Below the pieces are notes generated by a model. That model worked only from the letters and a program-made list of their open reading frames with translations. It had not been told where the DNA came from and did not search any database. The translations under genes and the position numbers were made by a program. A stretch of DNA of 64,000 nt from Thermoflavifilum sp. (GTDB lineage: Bacteria > Bacteroidota > Bacteroidia > Chitinophagales > Chitinophagaceae), in contig NZ_CP063141.1 in assembly GCF_014961315.1 (NCBI RefSeq), positions 2,046,001 through 2,110,000 on the forward strand. The letters are read 5' to 3'. This document shows, in pieces, positions 18,544 to 27,244 of the stretch (positions within the stretch are counted from its first letter, which is position 1; every line of letters starts with the position of its first letter).

Positions 18544-18777
18544 ATGCATGAAGATCATGGTATTTCCATCTGGTTTTTTATCGGCTCTTTGCTGGTGTTA
18601 TATGGCTTGATTATCGTCATTGCCAGTCTGCCTGCACTGTTTTCACCGGCGGCAGCTCCACATATTGTACTTGCCCATCTGCATGCCGGCGTATGGTGGG
18701 GAGCGCTGTTGCTTTTGCTGGGTATTTTTTATGTAATACTTTACTGGCCAGCATCGAAGCGGGAGCAGAAATCTTGA
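18544..18777 (+). CDS. Small two-helix membrane protein following symporter 2
   Basis: A 77-residue protein with helices at about residues 8-31 and 45-66 and a basic C-terminus (KREQKS). The ATG at 18544 is taken; an in-frame TTG lies two codons earlier. It lies 16 bases after the second symporter and mirrors the protein at 6868-7062: same layout, and the second helix matches in V-[YW]-x-G-x6-G. It has several His residues before the second helix, lacking in its partner. Family unknown; an accessory role in transport is inferred. Confidence 0.75.
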   Translation: MHEDHGISIWFFIGSLLVLYGLIIVIASLPALFSPAAAPHIVLAHLHAGVWWGALLLLLGIFYVILYWPASKREQKS

Positions 18778-18849
18778 TGCCCCCACTCGAGGCGATTATG
18801 CTTTACACCGGGTCATGTATCAAATATGCGTGTTGAACGCATGGATACC

Positions 18850-18857
18850 TATATTTG
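18850..18857 (+). promoter_or_regulatory. Candidate -7 element for the DUF486 gene
   Basis: TATATTTG fits TAnnTTTG and lies 17 bases before the ATG at 18875. A TTG at 18832-18834 is only 15 bases upstream, shorter than usual, so support is moderate. A leader of about 10 bases is implied. Confidence 0.35.
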
Positions 18858-18874
18858 CTCGATAAATCTTTTCC

Positions 18875-19213
18875 ATGCGTACGGTATTGCTATTGATTTG
18901 TTCCAATACATTCATGACCATAGCCTGGTACTGGCATATTGGTTCGCATAAACTCGAGCAAATTCCTCTCTGGAAAGTCATCCTCATCAGCTGGTCGATT
19001 GCTTTTTTCGAATACTGCTTCCAGGTGCCGGCGAATCGAATTGGAGCCGTTGAAGGATGGACAGGCTATCAGCTGAAAATCGTTCAGGAGGTTATCACAT
19101 TGGCGGTGTTTGCCACTTTTGCCACCCTTTATTTAAAAGAGCCCTTGCGCTGGAATTATCTCATCTCCTTTTTGTGTATGATAGCCGCCGTATATTTTGT
19201 GTTTAAGCGCTGA
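18875..19213 (+). CDS. DMT/DUF486 family membrane protein
   Basis: A 112-residue inner-membrane protein with four hydrophobic helices. It matches the DUF486 family of small drug/metabolite-transporter-like proteins by length and by segments such as LISWSIAFFEYCFQVPANRIG, GYQLKIVQEVITLAVF and a C-terminal FVFKR. The family has no established substrate. It stands alone with its own promoter-like site. Confidence 0.85.
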   Translation: MRTVLLLICSNTFMTIAWYWHIGSHKLEQIPLWKVILISWSIAFFEYCFQVPANRIGAVEGWTGYQLKIVQEVITLAVFATFATLYLKEPLRWNYLISFLCMIAAVYFVFKR

Positions 19214-19274
19214 TGGATTTGGTGAAGTGCAAAATTCATTCTAATTTTTAGCTGGTAACTCCATTTTCCCACAT

Positions 19275-19874
19275 ATGAAGGTCGACGAACAGCAGTGCAG
19301 GCAGTGGCTAAAGGATATGGTCGATGGGCATGAAGATGCGTATCGAGATTTATTCTTTCATGTGTATACCCCGCTCTACCGGTTTGCTTTGTCTATTATC
19401 AAGTCGCACGAGGCCGCCGAAGAGATCGTCTCGGATGTATTGCTGAAGGTCTGGCAACAACATAAACGATTGGCTCAGATTGAGCAGATCCGGCTGTACC
19501 TGTATGTGGCCATCAAGAATACGGCTTTGAATTACCAGGCCAAAGCCAGTAAAAACCTGCTGGAAAGGCTGGAAGATCATCCAGTGGAATGGCCTGCAAC
19601 TTCGGCCGGACCGGAAGAATTGTTTTTAACCGCAGAAATGCAGCGTCGTATCCAGCTGGCTGTTCAACAATTACCTCCCCGTTGTCGGGTCATCTACCAG
19701 TTGATTCGAGAATACGGCCTGAAACACAAGGAAGTGGCCGAACTGTTAGGACTTTCCCAGAAAACCGTCGAAGCCCAGATGGGCATTGCTCTGAAAAAAA
19801 TTGCCGAAACGCTTGCTCCACAGATGGATCGCCCGATCAAACCCGAAGCCAGGCATAAGTTTCCTGAAGAGTGA
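19275..19874 (+). CDS. ECF RNA polymerase sigma-70 factor
   Basis: A 199-residue extracytoplasmic-function sigma factor. Region 2 is at residues about 25-90 (YRDLFFHVYTPLYRFALSII, AEEIVSDVLLKVW) and region 4 at about 125-180 (LPPRCRVIYQLIREYGLKHKEVAELLGLS), the Bacteroidetes expansion type usually paired with a FecR-like anti-sigma factor and SusC/TonB receptor. Neither partner is next to it; a LuxR-type regulator and an outer-membrane protein follow. It could act from an unlinked anti-sigma factor or without one. Confidence 0.9.
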   Translation: MKVDEQQCRQWLKDMVDGHEDAYRDLFFHVYTPLYRFALSIIKSHEAAEEIVSDVLLKVWQQHKRLAQIEQIRLYLYVAIKNTALNYQAKASKNLLERLEDHPVEWPATSAGPEELFLTAEMQRRIQLAVQQLPPRCRVIYQLIREYGLKHKEVAELLGLSQKTVEAQMGIALKKIAETLAPQMDRPIKPEARHKFPEE

Positions 19875-19920
19875 ATAACCGGCCTGTGTAGAATGGTTTT
19901 TTGAATCTAAATCGATTCAG

Positions 19921-20136
19921 ATGAAAATCTCGGTGAATGCCCAAACCTTCGCTGTTTCATGGCTGGATGTCCTGAACAAGCTACCCGCCCTGGTTTATAT
20001 TTCAAACAATGCCACCAAAACGATATGCTGGTGTAATGCATACATGGAAGAGCAAACCGGATTCAAACTCTCCGAAATCAAAGCCATGGGGCCTGATTTT
20101 TTAAACAGATCATGCATCCCGACGATTTTCATTTAG
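19921..20136 (+). CDS. N-terminal half of a frameshifted PAS-LuxR regulator
   Basis: 71 codons giving most of the first half of a PAS-like sensor domain (LPALVYISNNATKTICWCNAYMEEQTGF), ending in the out-of-frame tail CIPTIFI. The next frame back continues the same domain with IMHPDDFHLAIV, so this and 20112-20573 are one gene with a net one-base loss. The break is at a run of six T inside TTTAAAC. It may be a pseudogene, a sequencing error or a recoded gene; see the slippery-site entry. Confidence 0.7.
   Translation: MKISVNAQTFAVSWLDVLNKLPALVYISNNATKTICWCNAYMEEQTGFKLSEIKAMGPDFLNRSCIPTIFI
20097..20106 (+). other. T6 run and T TTA AAC heptamer at the PAS-LuxR frameshift
   Basis: Codons in the upstream frame are GAT TTT TTA AAC, so T TTA AAC is in the correct register for a classical -1 ribosomal slip. 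After such a slip, reading continues CAG ATC ATG CAT CCC GAC, giving FLNQIMHPDD and the complete regulator. Alternatively a seventh T would give FFKQIMHPDD, equally good for a PAS domain. Downstream, ACGAT and ATCGT could make a five-pair stem. The sequence alone cannot decide between recoding, transcript slippage and a lost T. Confidence 0.5.
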
Positions 20137-20573
20137 CCATCGTGGCGCAACGTCATTTTTTGCATGGTGGAAACATGTTCACCGGTTGTTGCAGGGTTAG
20201 GTTCAAAAAGGCTAAACGCTGGAAATGGTTTTACGGCATAGCATATCCTCTCCTGCTGGAAGAGCAAAGCAATAGGCATCTGCTTATTTGCCTGTTTATG
20301 GAAATACACCACCGTATGCATACGCCTCATCAGCTCAGGTGTCTGTTTAAGGATATGCTTCAATATAGCCATCGCAGCTTACTGGGCAGACTAATAGACA
20401 GGGAAAGGGAAGTGCTTCAACTGCTTGTGCAGGGCGCCGAAATCAAGCATATTGCACATCAGTTGAAGATTAGCTTCTTTACAGTAGAAGAGCATATCAA
20501 ACATATAAAAAGAAAACTGGGGGTCAGGAAATTGTCCACCCTGATAGCATTAGGGAAGGATATGGGATTATGA
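20112..20573 (+). CDS. C-terminal half of a frameshifted PAS-LuxR regulator
   Basis: 153 residues from the ATG at 20112, which is the Met of the PAS motif IMHPDDF rather than a natural N-terminus. It contains the second half of the PAS domain (through about residue 60) and a GerE/LuxR helix-turn-helix at the C-terminus: REREVLQLLVQGAEIKHIA followed by SFFTVEEHIKHIKRKLGV. Joined to the upstream half it makes a roughly 217-residue regulator, a common Chitinophagales design. On its own it would still hold the DNA-binding domain. Confidence 0.75.
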   Translation: MHPDDFHLAIVAQRHFLHGGNMFTGCCRVRFKKAKRWKWFYGIAYPLLLEEQSNRHLLICLFMEIHHRMHTPHQLRCLFKDMLQYSHRSLLGRLIDREREVLQLLVQGAEIKHIAHQLKISFFTVEEHIKHIKRKLGVRKLSTLIALGKDMGL

Positions 20574-20594
20574 AGATATCCCAAGTTTCAGGTA

Positions 20595-20625
20595 TTGACA
20601 TGCCTATCGGCTCGGTTTAAATTTG
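20595..20625 (+). promoter_or_regulatory. Promoter for the broken outer-membrane protein gene
   Basis: TTG (20595-20597), 20 bases, then TAAATTTG (20618-20625): an almost ideal Bacteroidota promoter. It starts 22 bases after the LuxR stop and implies a leader of about 105-135 bases for the next gene. Confidence 0.5.
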
Positions 20626-20767
20626 TAAAAGGTTATTGCTTTTTAAGAGTCTTATCGTAACACGTCTATTCTCCAATTTGCATTTGGCAAAAAGATTCAA
20701 TACGCATGAATGAGCGTTTTTTATCATCCTATTTAGAATGATTAACAATAAACATGAAATGATTTTT

Positions 20768-21241
20768 ATGATTAAATCTTTTCCTATCAGTGTATTGACG
20801 TTTTATTTGTTCATTTTTCAGGCTGCATATGCCCAACAAACCCGATCATCTTCATCCTCAGATTTAGGCCTGGCGCTTTCGGCTGGTGTGGAGATTGCTC
20901 ATTTTGATGTATCGCCCATCAATGCCATTTTGCAACAACACGGATTTCCTGAAGTTCCCGGAGCAGTTATTTATCCAGTGGGTACCATTGCACTGGAACC
21001 CGTTACATCGAGGGTCTGGGGAGAGGCACATGCAGGCTCATTTGCTGGGCAGCGAAGCAATAACCAGTATGAAACCCATTATTCGGGTTACGTTTTTAAT
21101 GCCAATCTGTTCGGGATGATTCTGCACAAGCATCATTTCAGGCTCTGTCCTGGCCTGGGATTCGGAACCCTGGATGCGCATTGTTGTTGCGGAGTAAGAC
21201 CGACAATCCGACAACTATTGATGATGCGGTTACCAACCTGA
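20768..21241 (+). CDS. N-terminal part of a frameshifted outer-membrane beta-barrel protein
   Basis: The ATG at 20768 gives a clean signal peptide (MIKSFPISVLTFYLFIF, cleavage near AYAQQ); in-frame ATGs at 20738 and 20759 are alternatives. The mature part alternates like a porin-type barrel (EAHAGSFAGQRSNNQYETHY, FRLCPGLGFGTLDA). After LDA the frame runs into CCCGVRPTIR and stops. Barrel sequence resumes in the -1 frame at 21181, so one base has been lost near 21173-21190. Confidence 0.65.
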   Translation: MIKSFPISVLTFYLFIFQAAYAQQTRSSSSSDLGLALSAGVEIAHFDVSPINAILQQHGFPEVPGAVIYPVGTIALEPVTSRVWGEAHAGSFAGQRSNNQYETHYSGYVFNANLFGMILHKHHFRLCPGLGFGTLDAHCCCGVRPTIRQLLMMRLPT

Positions 21242-21465
21242 GTGGTAGTCATGGATTGGCTGTAAAGAATGTGGACGACCTGAATCCTCAATTTCTTACA
21301 TCCTTAGTCCTGGATCAGGATGAGCATTATTTAACAGGTTTGCGAGCTGGTTATCGCATTGGTTTAAATCGGCGGTACTGGCAAATCGAAAATGGAACAT
21401 CACTTAGCCATGCGCCTACAGCGTCGACTAAAGGTTTTTATGCGGGGCTGGAGTTCATCGTATAG
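21181..21465 (+). CDS. C-terminal part of the frameshifted outer-membrane beta-barrel protein
   Basis: A reading frame of 94 codons beginning with three TTG codons. It continues the barrel (LTGLRAGYRIGLNRRYWQIE) and ends with the barrel-closing segment GFYAGLEFIV, a C-terminal hydrophobic residue typical of outer-membrane proteins. It is not expected to be translated by itself, having no signal peptide. I regard it as the 3' part of the gene at 20768. Confidence 0.6.
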   Translation: MLLRSKTDNPTTIDDAVTNLSGSHGLAVKNVDDLNPQFLTSLVLDQDEHYLTGLRAGYRIGLNRRYWQIENGTSLSHAPTASTKGFYAGLEFIV

Positions 21466-21489
21466 TAAGTAAAGCATGGGGATTTAGGC

Positions 21490-21810
21490 TTACATAAAGC
21501 CCAGTTCCAGTTTTGCTTCATCGCTCATCATGCCCATGTTCCAGGGCGGGTCGAAGGTAAGCTCTACGTGTACATCTTTCACTCCTTCAATCTGGCGGAC
21601 TTTTTCATCGATTTCACTCACAATATCGGCGCCCACCGGGCAACCTGGAGCGGTGAGGGTTACCAGTATAAACACTTCCCCGTCTGCATTGATATGCAAT
21701 TCATACACCAATCCCAGATCGTAAATATTCACCGGAATTTCCGGATCATAAACGGTTTTTAATACTGATATAATGGGTTCCTGCAATCCAGCCTGATCGT
21801 CGATCACCAT
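21490..21810 (-). CDS. sufT: DUF59/MIP18 family Fe-S assembly protein (SufT-like)
   Basis: A 106-residue protein with the DUF59 pattern: DPEIPVNIYDLGLVYEL near residue 25 and LTAPGCPVGADI around the conserved Cys near residue 60. Proteins of this family help mature Fe-S proteins and often close suf operons. It lies four bases after sufE, as the last gene of the suf operon. The sufT symbol rests on family and context. Confidence 0.85.
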   Translation of the reverse strand: MVIDDQAGLQEPIISVLKTVYDPEIPVNIYDLGLVYELHINADGEVFILVTLTAPGCPVGADIVSEIDEKVRQIEGVKDVHVELTFDPPWNMGMMSDEAKLELGFM

Positions 21811-21813
21811 AGT

Positions 21814-22245
21814 TCATGCATTTTTAACTTGAGCTTGAAAAGCAATGGCATAGAGTTTCATTTGCTTAATCATCGATACCAGTCCATTCGATCGGGTAGG
21901 GGAAAGGTGTTCTTTTAATCCCATGCGATCAATACAATACAATTCAGCATTGGCAATTTCTTCCGGGGTATGTCCTGAAAGAATACGAATGACCAGACTT
22001 ACCAGGCCTTTAGAAATAATGGCATCGCTATCGGCGGTGAAATAAATTTTTCCATCGTCTTTCAATTCGGCATGCAGCCATACTTTCGACTGGCAGCCTT
22101 TGATGAGATGATCATCTGTTTTATACTGCGGATCGATAGGCGGTAAATCCTTTCCCAGTTGAATGAGGTATTCATATTTATCTACCCAATCGGTCAGCAG
22201 ACTGAATTCTTCAATCAATTCATCCTGAATTTCATTAATCGTCAT
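21814..22245 (-). CDS. sufE: SufE sulfur acceptor
   Basis: Accepts persulfide sulfur from SufS and passes it to the SufBCD scaffold. The 143-residue length is typical. The acceptor Cys is in LIKGCQSKVWLHAEL (about residue 51), the hallmark of SufE. It lies 27 bases after sufS in the operon. Confidence 0.93.
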   Translation of the reverse strand: MTINEIQDELIEEFSLLTDWVDKYEYLIQLGKDLPPIDPQYKTDDHLIKGCQSKVWLHAELKDDGKIYFTADSDAIISKGLVSLVIRILSGHTPEEIANAELYCIDRMGLKEHLSPTRSNGLVSMIKQMKLYAIAFQAQVKNA

Positions 22246-22272
22246 GACGATGCTTTTCTACAATTTACCATT

Positions 22273-23523
22273 TTATTTTAACATCTGTACCGCTCTCTCC
22301 AGGCAGCTCACCAGTCGATCCACCTCGGCAGGTGTATTGTACACGGCCAGCGATACACGCACGGTGCCCGGGATGCCGAAGAAATCCATCACGGGCTGGG
22401 TGCAATGATGGCCGGTGCGCACGGCAATGCCCATTTTATCCAGAAGCACGCCCACATCGTATGGATGGGTATTTTCGATGATGAACGAAAGAATACTGGA
22501 TTTATGTGCAGCCTGCCCGATGATGCGCAAACCGGCAATCTGGCTGAGCTGCTGGGTGGCATATGCCAGCAAGTGTTGTTCATAGGCGTGTGCTTCAGCA
22601 AGGGGCAAGCTTTCCAGAAAGTCCAGTGCCGCCCGCAAGCACACCGTGCCTTCAATATGCGGCGTGCCGGCTTCAAATTTAAAGGGCAGATCGTTGTATT
22701 CTGTTTTTTCAAAACGTACAGACTTAATCATTTCTCCACCGCCCTGGTAGGGAGGCATGCGTTCCAGCCATTGTTCTTTTCCATAGAGTACGCCGATGCC
22801 TGTGGGCCCGTACATTTTATGACCCGAGCATACCAGAAAATCGCAATCAATAGCCTGTACGTCGATAGGCATGTGAGGAGCCGCCTGGGCAGCATCTATC
22901 AGTACTGGAATATCAAGTTGATGAGCTTTCTGGATGATTTCCTGAATGGGATTGATGGTACCCAGTGAATTGGATATCCAGGTAATGGACAGAATTCTGG
23001 TGTGTTCGTCCAGCAAATGATCCAGCTCATCGGTTAGCAGTTCACCATATTCATTCATGGGGATCACGCGCAAGGTGGCGCCATGATCCTCACAGGCAAT
23101 CTGCCAGGGCACAATATTGGAATGATGTTCCATGGCCGAGATCACAACATTATCGCCGGGTTTCAGGAAGCGTTTGCTGTAGGAATAAGCGACCAGGTTG
23201 ATGCTTTCTGTAGTGCCCCTTGTGAAGATGATTTCATGAGCATGACGGGCATTGATAAAACGTGCCACGCGCCGACGGGTTTCTTCACTGGCTTCTGTAG
23301 CTTGCTGACTCAGATAATGTACTCCGCGATGTACATTGCTGTTGATGGTAGAATAATAGCGTACGATAGCATCAATCACGCTTTGCGGTTTCTGCGTGGT
23401 TGCGGCATTATCAAAATAAATCAGCGGCTGCCCATAAACCTGTTGTTGCAATGCAGGAAAATGTGCGGCAACAGGCTTGCGTTGATAGGTAAAAGCCGAT
23501 ATGGTTGAAAGGTTATTCGCCAT
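22273..23523 (-). CDS. sufS: Cysteine desulfurase SufS
   Basis: A PLP-dependent group II desulfurase releasing sulfur from cysteine. The 416-residue protein has the PLP-binding lysine in CSGHKMYGPTGIGVLYG (about residue 235), AMEHHSNIVPWQ near 130 and the active-site Cys in RTGHHCTQP (about residue 373). The N-terminus YFDNAATTQKPQSVIDA is standard. It starts nine bases after sufD. Confidence 0.95.
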   Translation of the reverse strand: MANNLSTISAFTYQRKPVAAHFPALQQQVYGQPLIYFDNAATTQKPQSVIDAIVRYYSTINSNVHRGVHYLSQQATEASEETRRRVARFINARHAHEIIFTRGTTESINLVAYSYSKRFLKPGDNVVISAMEHHSNIVPWQIACEDHGATLRVIPMNEYGELLTDELDHLLDEHTRILSITWISNSLGTINPIQEIIQKAHQLDIPVLIDAAQAAPHMPIDVQAIDCDFLVCSGHKMYGPTGIGVLYGKEQWLERMPPYQGGGEMIKSVRFEKTEYNDLPFKFEAGTPHIEGTVCLRAALDFLESLPLAEAHAYEQHLLAYATQQLSQIAGLRIIGQAAHKSSILSFIIENTHPYDVGVLLDKMGIAVRTGHHCTQPVMDFFGIPGTVRVSLAVYNTPAEVDRLVSCLERAVQMLK

Positions 23524-23532
23524 GTTTAAATT

Positions 23533-24873
23533 TTAAACATTGGTAAGCATGGATGATTCCACATGAAGATGCCGTCGCAGCAATTGCATCACATGGTTGG
23601 CAACAGCCTGATGTTGTACTTTTGATAAAATATCGTAAGCAAAAGCTTCAATCAACAATTGCCTGGCAGTAAGTTCACTCAATCCGCGTGTTCTCAGATA
23701 AAATAAAGCTTCTTCATTCATCTGACCGACCGTTGAGCCATGCGAACATTTTACGTCATCGGCAAAAATTTCGAGCTGGGGTTTTGCATGCACGGTGGCT
23801 TCGCGGCTTAATAAAATGGTGTTGTTTTTTTGAAATGCATTCGTTTTCTGTGCACCTTTTTCTACGAAGATTTTTCCGTTGAATACTCCCGTACTTTTAT
23901 CCTGCAAAATGCCTTTATACCATTCATTACTGTTACAATTCGGCACTTGATGATCTACAATGGTGTGGTTATCGACTAATTGTTGATCGCCGCCTACATA
24001 TAAGCCCCATAGATTGGCTTCCGATGAGGAGCCCTGCAGGCGTGCATTGATGTTGTTGCGAATAAATCCAGCACCGGGAAAAGAAAAATTCAGGTGGTGA
24101 TAGGTGCTCTGGCTATGCAAATAAGTTTCGCTGTGATGAAAGAGTACAGCGGAAGGTAACAGCTGGTTAAGTAAAAACACATCCATACTCACCTGCTCTT
24201 TTAAAAATTGTTCTGCAACATAGTTGATAAAAACAGGTGCAGATGTGAGTTGATGAAAGCTATCTATCCATTGGGTGCGTACACCTTCTTCCACAACCAG
24301 CAGCAATCGTTCCGGTAAAAAAGCGGCTTCCTGGCTTGTATAGATATGCACAATATGTAATGGTCTATCGGTAGATTTCTGGATATGCAACAGGTTAAAA
24401 GCAGGAACAAACGCGGTATTCAGGGCCACCAGTGATATTCCGGTTGGATCGGCCAGACTTGCAAAATATTCTTCTGCATAGTAATGATGTAAGGCATCCG
24501 CTCCGTCAAGGAAATGTACACCATCGGGCAGGGGATCGGAGAGGGGGCGTTGCCATTTACCATTCAACAATACGATGCGATATGCATCAGCATCTTTGAT
24601 GGTTGCACTTGCTAGCGCTGCTTTCAGGTCAGCATTGGTTACCTGTGCAGGAAAATGAAATATCTGTTGCAGTGGTACAGCCAGATTGGTATATTTCCAA
24701 TCTTCTTGTTTGGTTGATGGAAAACCCTGTGATTTAAAAAGTGCAAATGCTTGTTGTTTATGTTCCAGCAAGGCCTCTGGCCATGCTGGAGCATCGGCAT
24801 CATGCTTTTCTTGAAGCGCAGAATAGCTATCTATCAGATATTGATAAAACGAATTGAATATAAACTTGTTCAT
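23533..24873 (-). CDS. sufD: Fe-S cluster assembly protein SufD
   Basis: Partner of SufB in the SufBC2D scaffold. The 446-residue protein shows PSTKQEDWKYTNLA near residue 55 and the SufBD core: NNHTIVDHQVPN-like segment, VFNGKIFVEKGAQKTNAFQ and FADDVKCSHGSTVGQMNEEALFYLRTRGLS. The cysteine and histidine in KCSHG correspond to residues important for cluster building. It is the fourth gene of the suf operon. Confidence 0.95.
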   Translation of the reverse strand: MNKFIFNSFYQYLIDSYSALQEKHDADAPAWPEALLEHKQQAFALFKSQGFPSTKQEDWKYTNLAVPLQQIFHFPAQVTNADLKAALASATIKDADAYRIVLLNGKWQRPLSDPLPDGVHFLDGADALHHYYAEEYFASLADPTGISLVALNTAFVPAFNLLHIQKSTDRPLHIVHIYTSQEAAFLPERLLLVVEEGVRTQWIDSFHQLTSAPVFINYVAEQFLKEQVSMDVFLLNQLLPSAVLFHHSETYLHSQSTYHHLNFSFPGAGFIRNNINARLQGSSSEANLWGLYVGGDQQLVDNHTIVDHQVPNCNSNEWYKGILQDKSTGVFNGKIFVEKGAQKTNAFQKNNTILLSREATVHAKPQLEIFADDVKCSHGSTVGQMNEEALFYLRTRGLSELTARQLLIEAFAYDILSKVQHQAVANHVMQLLRRHLHVESSMLTNV

Positions 24874-24929
24874 GTGTCAACATATATTTTATACCTCCAG
24901 TATGGCACACATGCAATAAGGATGCATGC

Positions 24930-25691
24930 TCAGCTCAAAGATGCCTGTACACTTTCCTTGATCCAGTCGTAGCCTTTTTCCTCGAGCTCGTAGGCCAGTT
25001 CTTTAGTTCCCGATTTAATGATTCGGCCATCATATAACACGTGTACAAAATCGGGTATGATGTATTGCAAAAGGCGCTGATAGTGGGTAATGATGATGAA
25101 TGCATTATCTTTTGAACGAAGTTTGTTCACACCATTGGCTACAATGCGAAGGGCATCAATATCCAATCCGGAGTCGGTTTCATCCAGAATAGCCAGTCTG
25201 GGCTCCAGCATAGCCAGCTGGAGGATTTCATTCCGCTTTTTTTCACCGCCCGAGAACCCTTCATTCAGCGACCGGTTCACCAGGGAAGCATTGAATTCTA
25301 CCAGTTCCTGTTTTTCTTTCAGTCTTTGCATGAATTCCCTGGCGCTGAGTGGTGGCAATCCTCTGTGTGCTCTGATTTCGGTTAAGGCTGTTTTTAAAAA
25401 GTTGATATTGGAAACACCTGGAATTTCCACCGGATATTGAAAGGCCATGAACAATCCTTCACGGGCTCGAATCTCGGGTGGCATTTCCAGTAAATTCTTG
25501 CCCTCGAACCATACTTCACCACCTGTTACTTCATAAAGTTCATTCCCAGCCAGTACGGAAGCGAGTGTGCTTTTGCCTGATCCGTTGGGACCCATGATGG
25601 CATGGATTTCACCAGCTTTCACTTCAAGGTCAACGCCTTTCAGGATAGGTTCTTCATTTACACTTGCCTGTAAGTTTTTAATCTGAAGCAT
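24930..25691 (-). CDS. sufC: Fe-S cluster assembly ATPase SufC
   Basis: ABC-type ATPase of the SufBC2D complex. The ATG at 25691 ([11 protein letters not shown]) fits the family; another ATG lies at 25703. Walker A is GPNGSGKST, the signature [11 protein letters not shown] and Walker [13 protein letters not shown], where the E-to-D variation DETDSGLD is typical of SufC. At 253 residues the length is usual. It lies between sufB and sufD. Confidence 0.95.
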   Translation of the reverse strand: MLQIKNLQASVNEEPILKGVDLEVKAGEIHAIMGPNGSGKSTLASVLAGNELYEVTGGEVWFEGKNLLEMPPEIRAREGLFMAFQYPVEIPGVSNINFLKTALTEIRAHRGLPPLSAREFMQRLKEKQELVEFNASLVNRSLNEGFSGGEKKRNEILQLAMLEPRLAILDETDSGLDIDALRIVANGVNKLRSKDNAFIIITHYQRLLQYIIPDFVHVLYDGRIIKSGTKELAYELEEKGYDWIKESVQASLS

Positions 25692-25761
25692 ACAATTTTC
25701 CATGGTTAAACGATAGTATGAAATCAAGTAAAAATGAATATCGATTTAAGCAAAGCGCATA

Positions 25762-27213
25762 TTATCCCACACTTCCGTCGAGTGAAATAGCCAGAAGCTT
25801 TTGTGCTTCCACGGCAAACTCCATCGGAAGGTTGTTCAGCACTTCACGGGCATAGCCATTCACGATGAGCGCCACGGCCTTTTCGGTATCGAGCCCGCGC
25901 TGATTCAGGTAAAAAATCTGATCTTCCGCGATTTTAGATGTCGTGGCTTCATGTTCCAGAATGGCCGTGGGATTCTGGCAATCGATATACGGGAAGGTAT
26001 GTGCTCCGCATTTATCGCCCAGCAACAGAGAATCGCACTGGGTGAAATTCCGGGCAAAGTCGGCCCTCGGGCCCACGCGCACCTGTCCGCGATAGCTGTT
26101 CTGACTGTAGCCGGCGGAAATACCTTTGGAGATGATGCGGCTGCGGGTATGTTTGCCCAGATGAATCATCTTGGTTCCCGTGTCGGCAATCTGGTGATTA
26201 CGTGTCATGGCCACGGAATAAAATTCACCCACTGAATAATCGCCCTGCAGAATTACGCTGGGGTATTTCCAGGTGATGGCCGAGCCGGTTTCCACCTGTG
26301 TCCAGGAAATCTTGGAGTGCGGCCCTTTACAGATGCCGCGCTTGGTGACGAAGTTAAACACGCCGCCATTGCCGTTTTTATCGCCGGGGAACCAGTTTTG
26401 CACGGTAGAGTATTTGATTTCGGCGTGATCCAGGGCAATGAGTTCCACCACGGCGGCATGCAGCTGATTTTCATCGCGCTTGGGTGCCGTACAGCCTTCC
26501 AGATAGCTCACATAAGCTCCTTCGTCGGCTATGATCAGCGTGCGTTCAAACTGTCCCGTATTGGAAGCATTGATCCGGAAATAGGTGGAGAGCTCCATCG
26601 GGCAGCGCACCCCTTTGGGCACATAGCAAAACGATCCGTCCGAGAACACAGCTGCGTTTAAAGCGGCAAACACATTATCCGAATAAGGCACCACTGTGCC
26701 CAGGTATTTTTTGACCAGATCTGGATGATGCTTTATGGCCTCACCCATCGAGCAGAAGATGATTCCTTTTTCTTTCAGCTTTTCCTGAAAGGTGGTGGCC
26801 ACCGATACGCTGTCCATGATAGCATCTACAGCCACACCGGCCAGCATCTTCTGTTCTTCGAGGGGAATCCCCAGTTTTTCGAAAGTGGCCAGTATTTCGG
26901 GATCTACCTCATCCAGGCTTTTCAGCTTTCTTTTCTTGGGAGCGGCGAAATAAGAAATCGCCTGAAAATCGATATGCGGTAATTTGAAATTTTGCCATTC
27001 CGGCATATCCTGGCTTAATCTGCGAAAATGTTCCAATCCCTTCAATCGCCATTGAAGGAGCCATTCCGGTTCTTCTTTTTTAGCCGAGATAAAACGGATC
27101 GTCTCCTCATTTAACCCCGGTGGAAGAATTTCCATCTCCACATGGGTTTCGAATCCAAATTCATATTCCTGGTCAGAATATTTTTGCAGAATGTCTTGAT
27201 CTGTGGTGGGCAT
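25762..27213 (-). CDS. sufB: Fe-S cluster assembly protein SufB
   Basis: Main scaffold subunit on which the cluster is formed. The 483-residue protein includes [61 protein letters not shown] and the C-terminal [18 protein letters not shown], all standard. It follows sufA by 31 bases and precedes sufC by about 70. Confidence 0.96.
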   Translation of the reverse strand: MPTTDQDILQKYSDQEYEFGFETHVEMEILPPGLNEETIRFISAKKEEPEWLLQWRLKGLEHFRRLSQDMPEWQNFKLPHIDFQAISYFAAPKKRKLKSLDEVDPEILATFEKLGIPLEEQKMLAGVAVDAIMDSVSVATTFQEKLKEKGIIFCSMGEAIKHHPDLVKKYLGTVVPYSDNVFAALNAAVFSDGSFCYVPKGVRCPMELSTYFRINASNTGQFERTLIIADEGAYVSYLEGCTAPKRDENQLHAAVVELIALDHAEIKYSTVQNWFPGDKNGNGGVFNFVTKRGICKGPHSKISWTQVETGSAITWKYPSVILQGDYSVGEFYSVAMTRNHQIADTGTKMIHLGKHTRSRIISKGISAGYSQNSYRGQVRVGPRADFARNFTQCDSLLLGDKCGAHTFPYIDCQNPTAILEHEATTSKIAEDQIFYLNQRGLDTEKAVALIVNGYAREVLNNLPMEFAVEAQKLLAISLDGSVG

Positions 27214-27244
27214 GGTTCATTCGTTTTAATGATTAAATAGATGA

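Noticed and set aside
20097..20573. Treating the two PAS-LuxR parts as separate genes
   Set aside because: The second part begins in the middle of a PAS domain and the first ends in a nonsense tail, so they are pieces of one gene.
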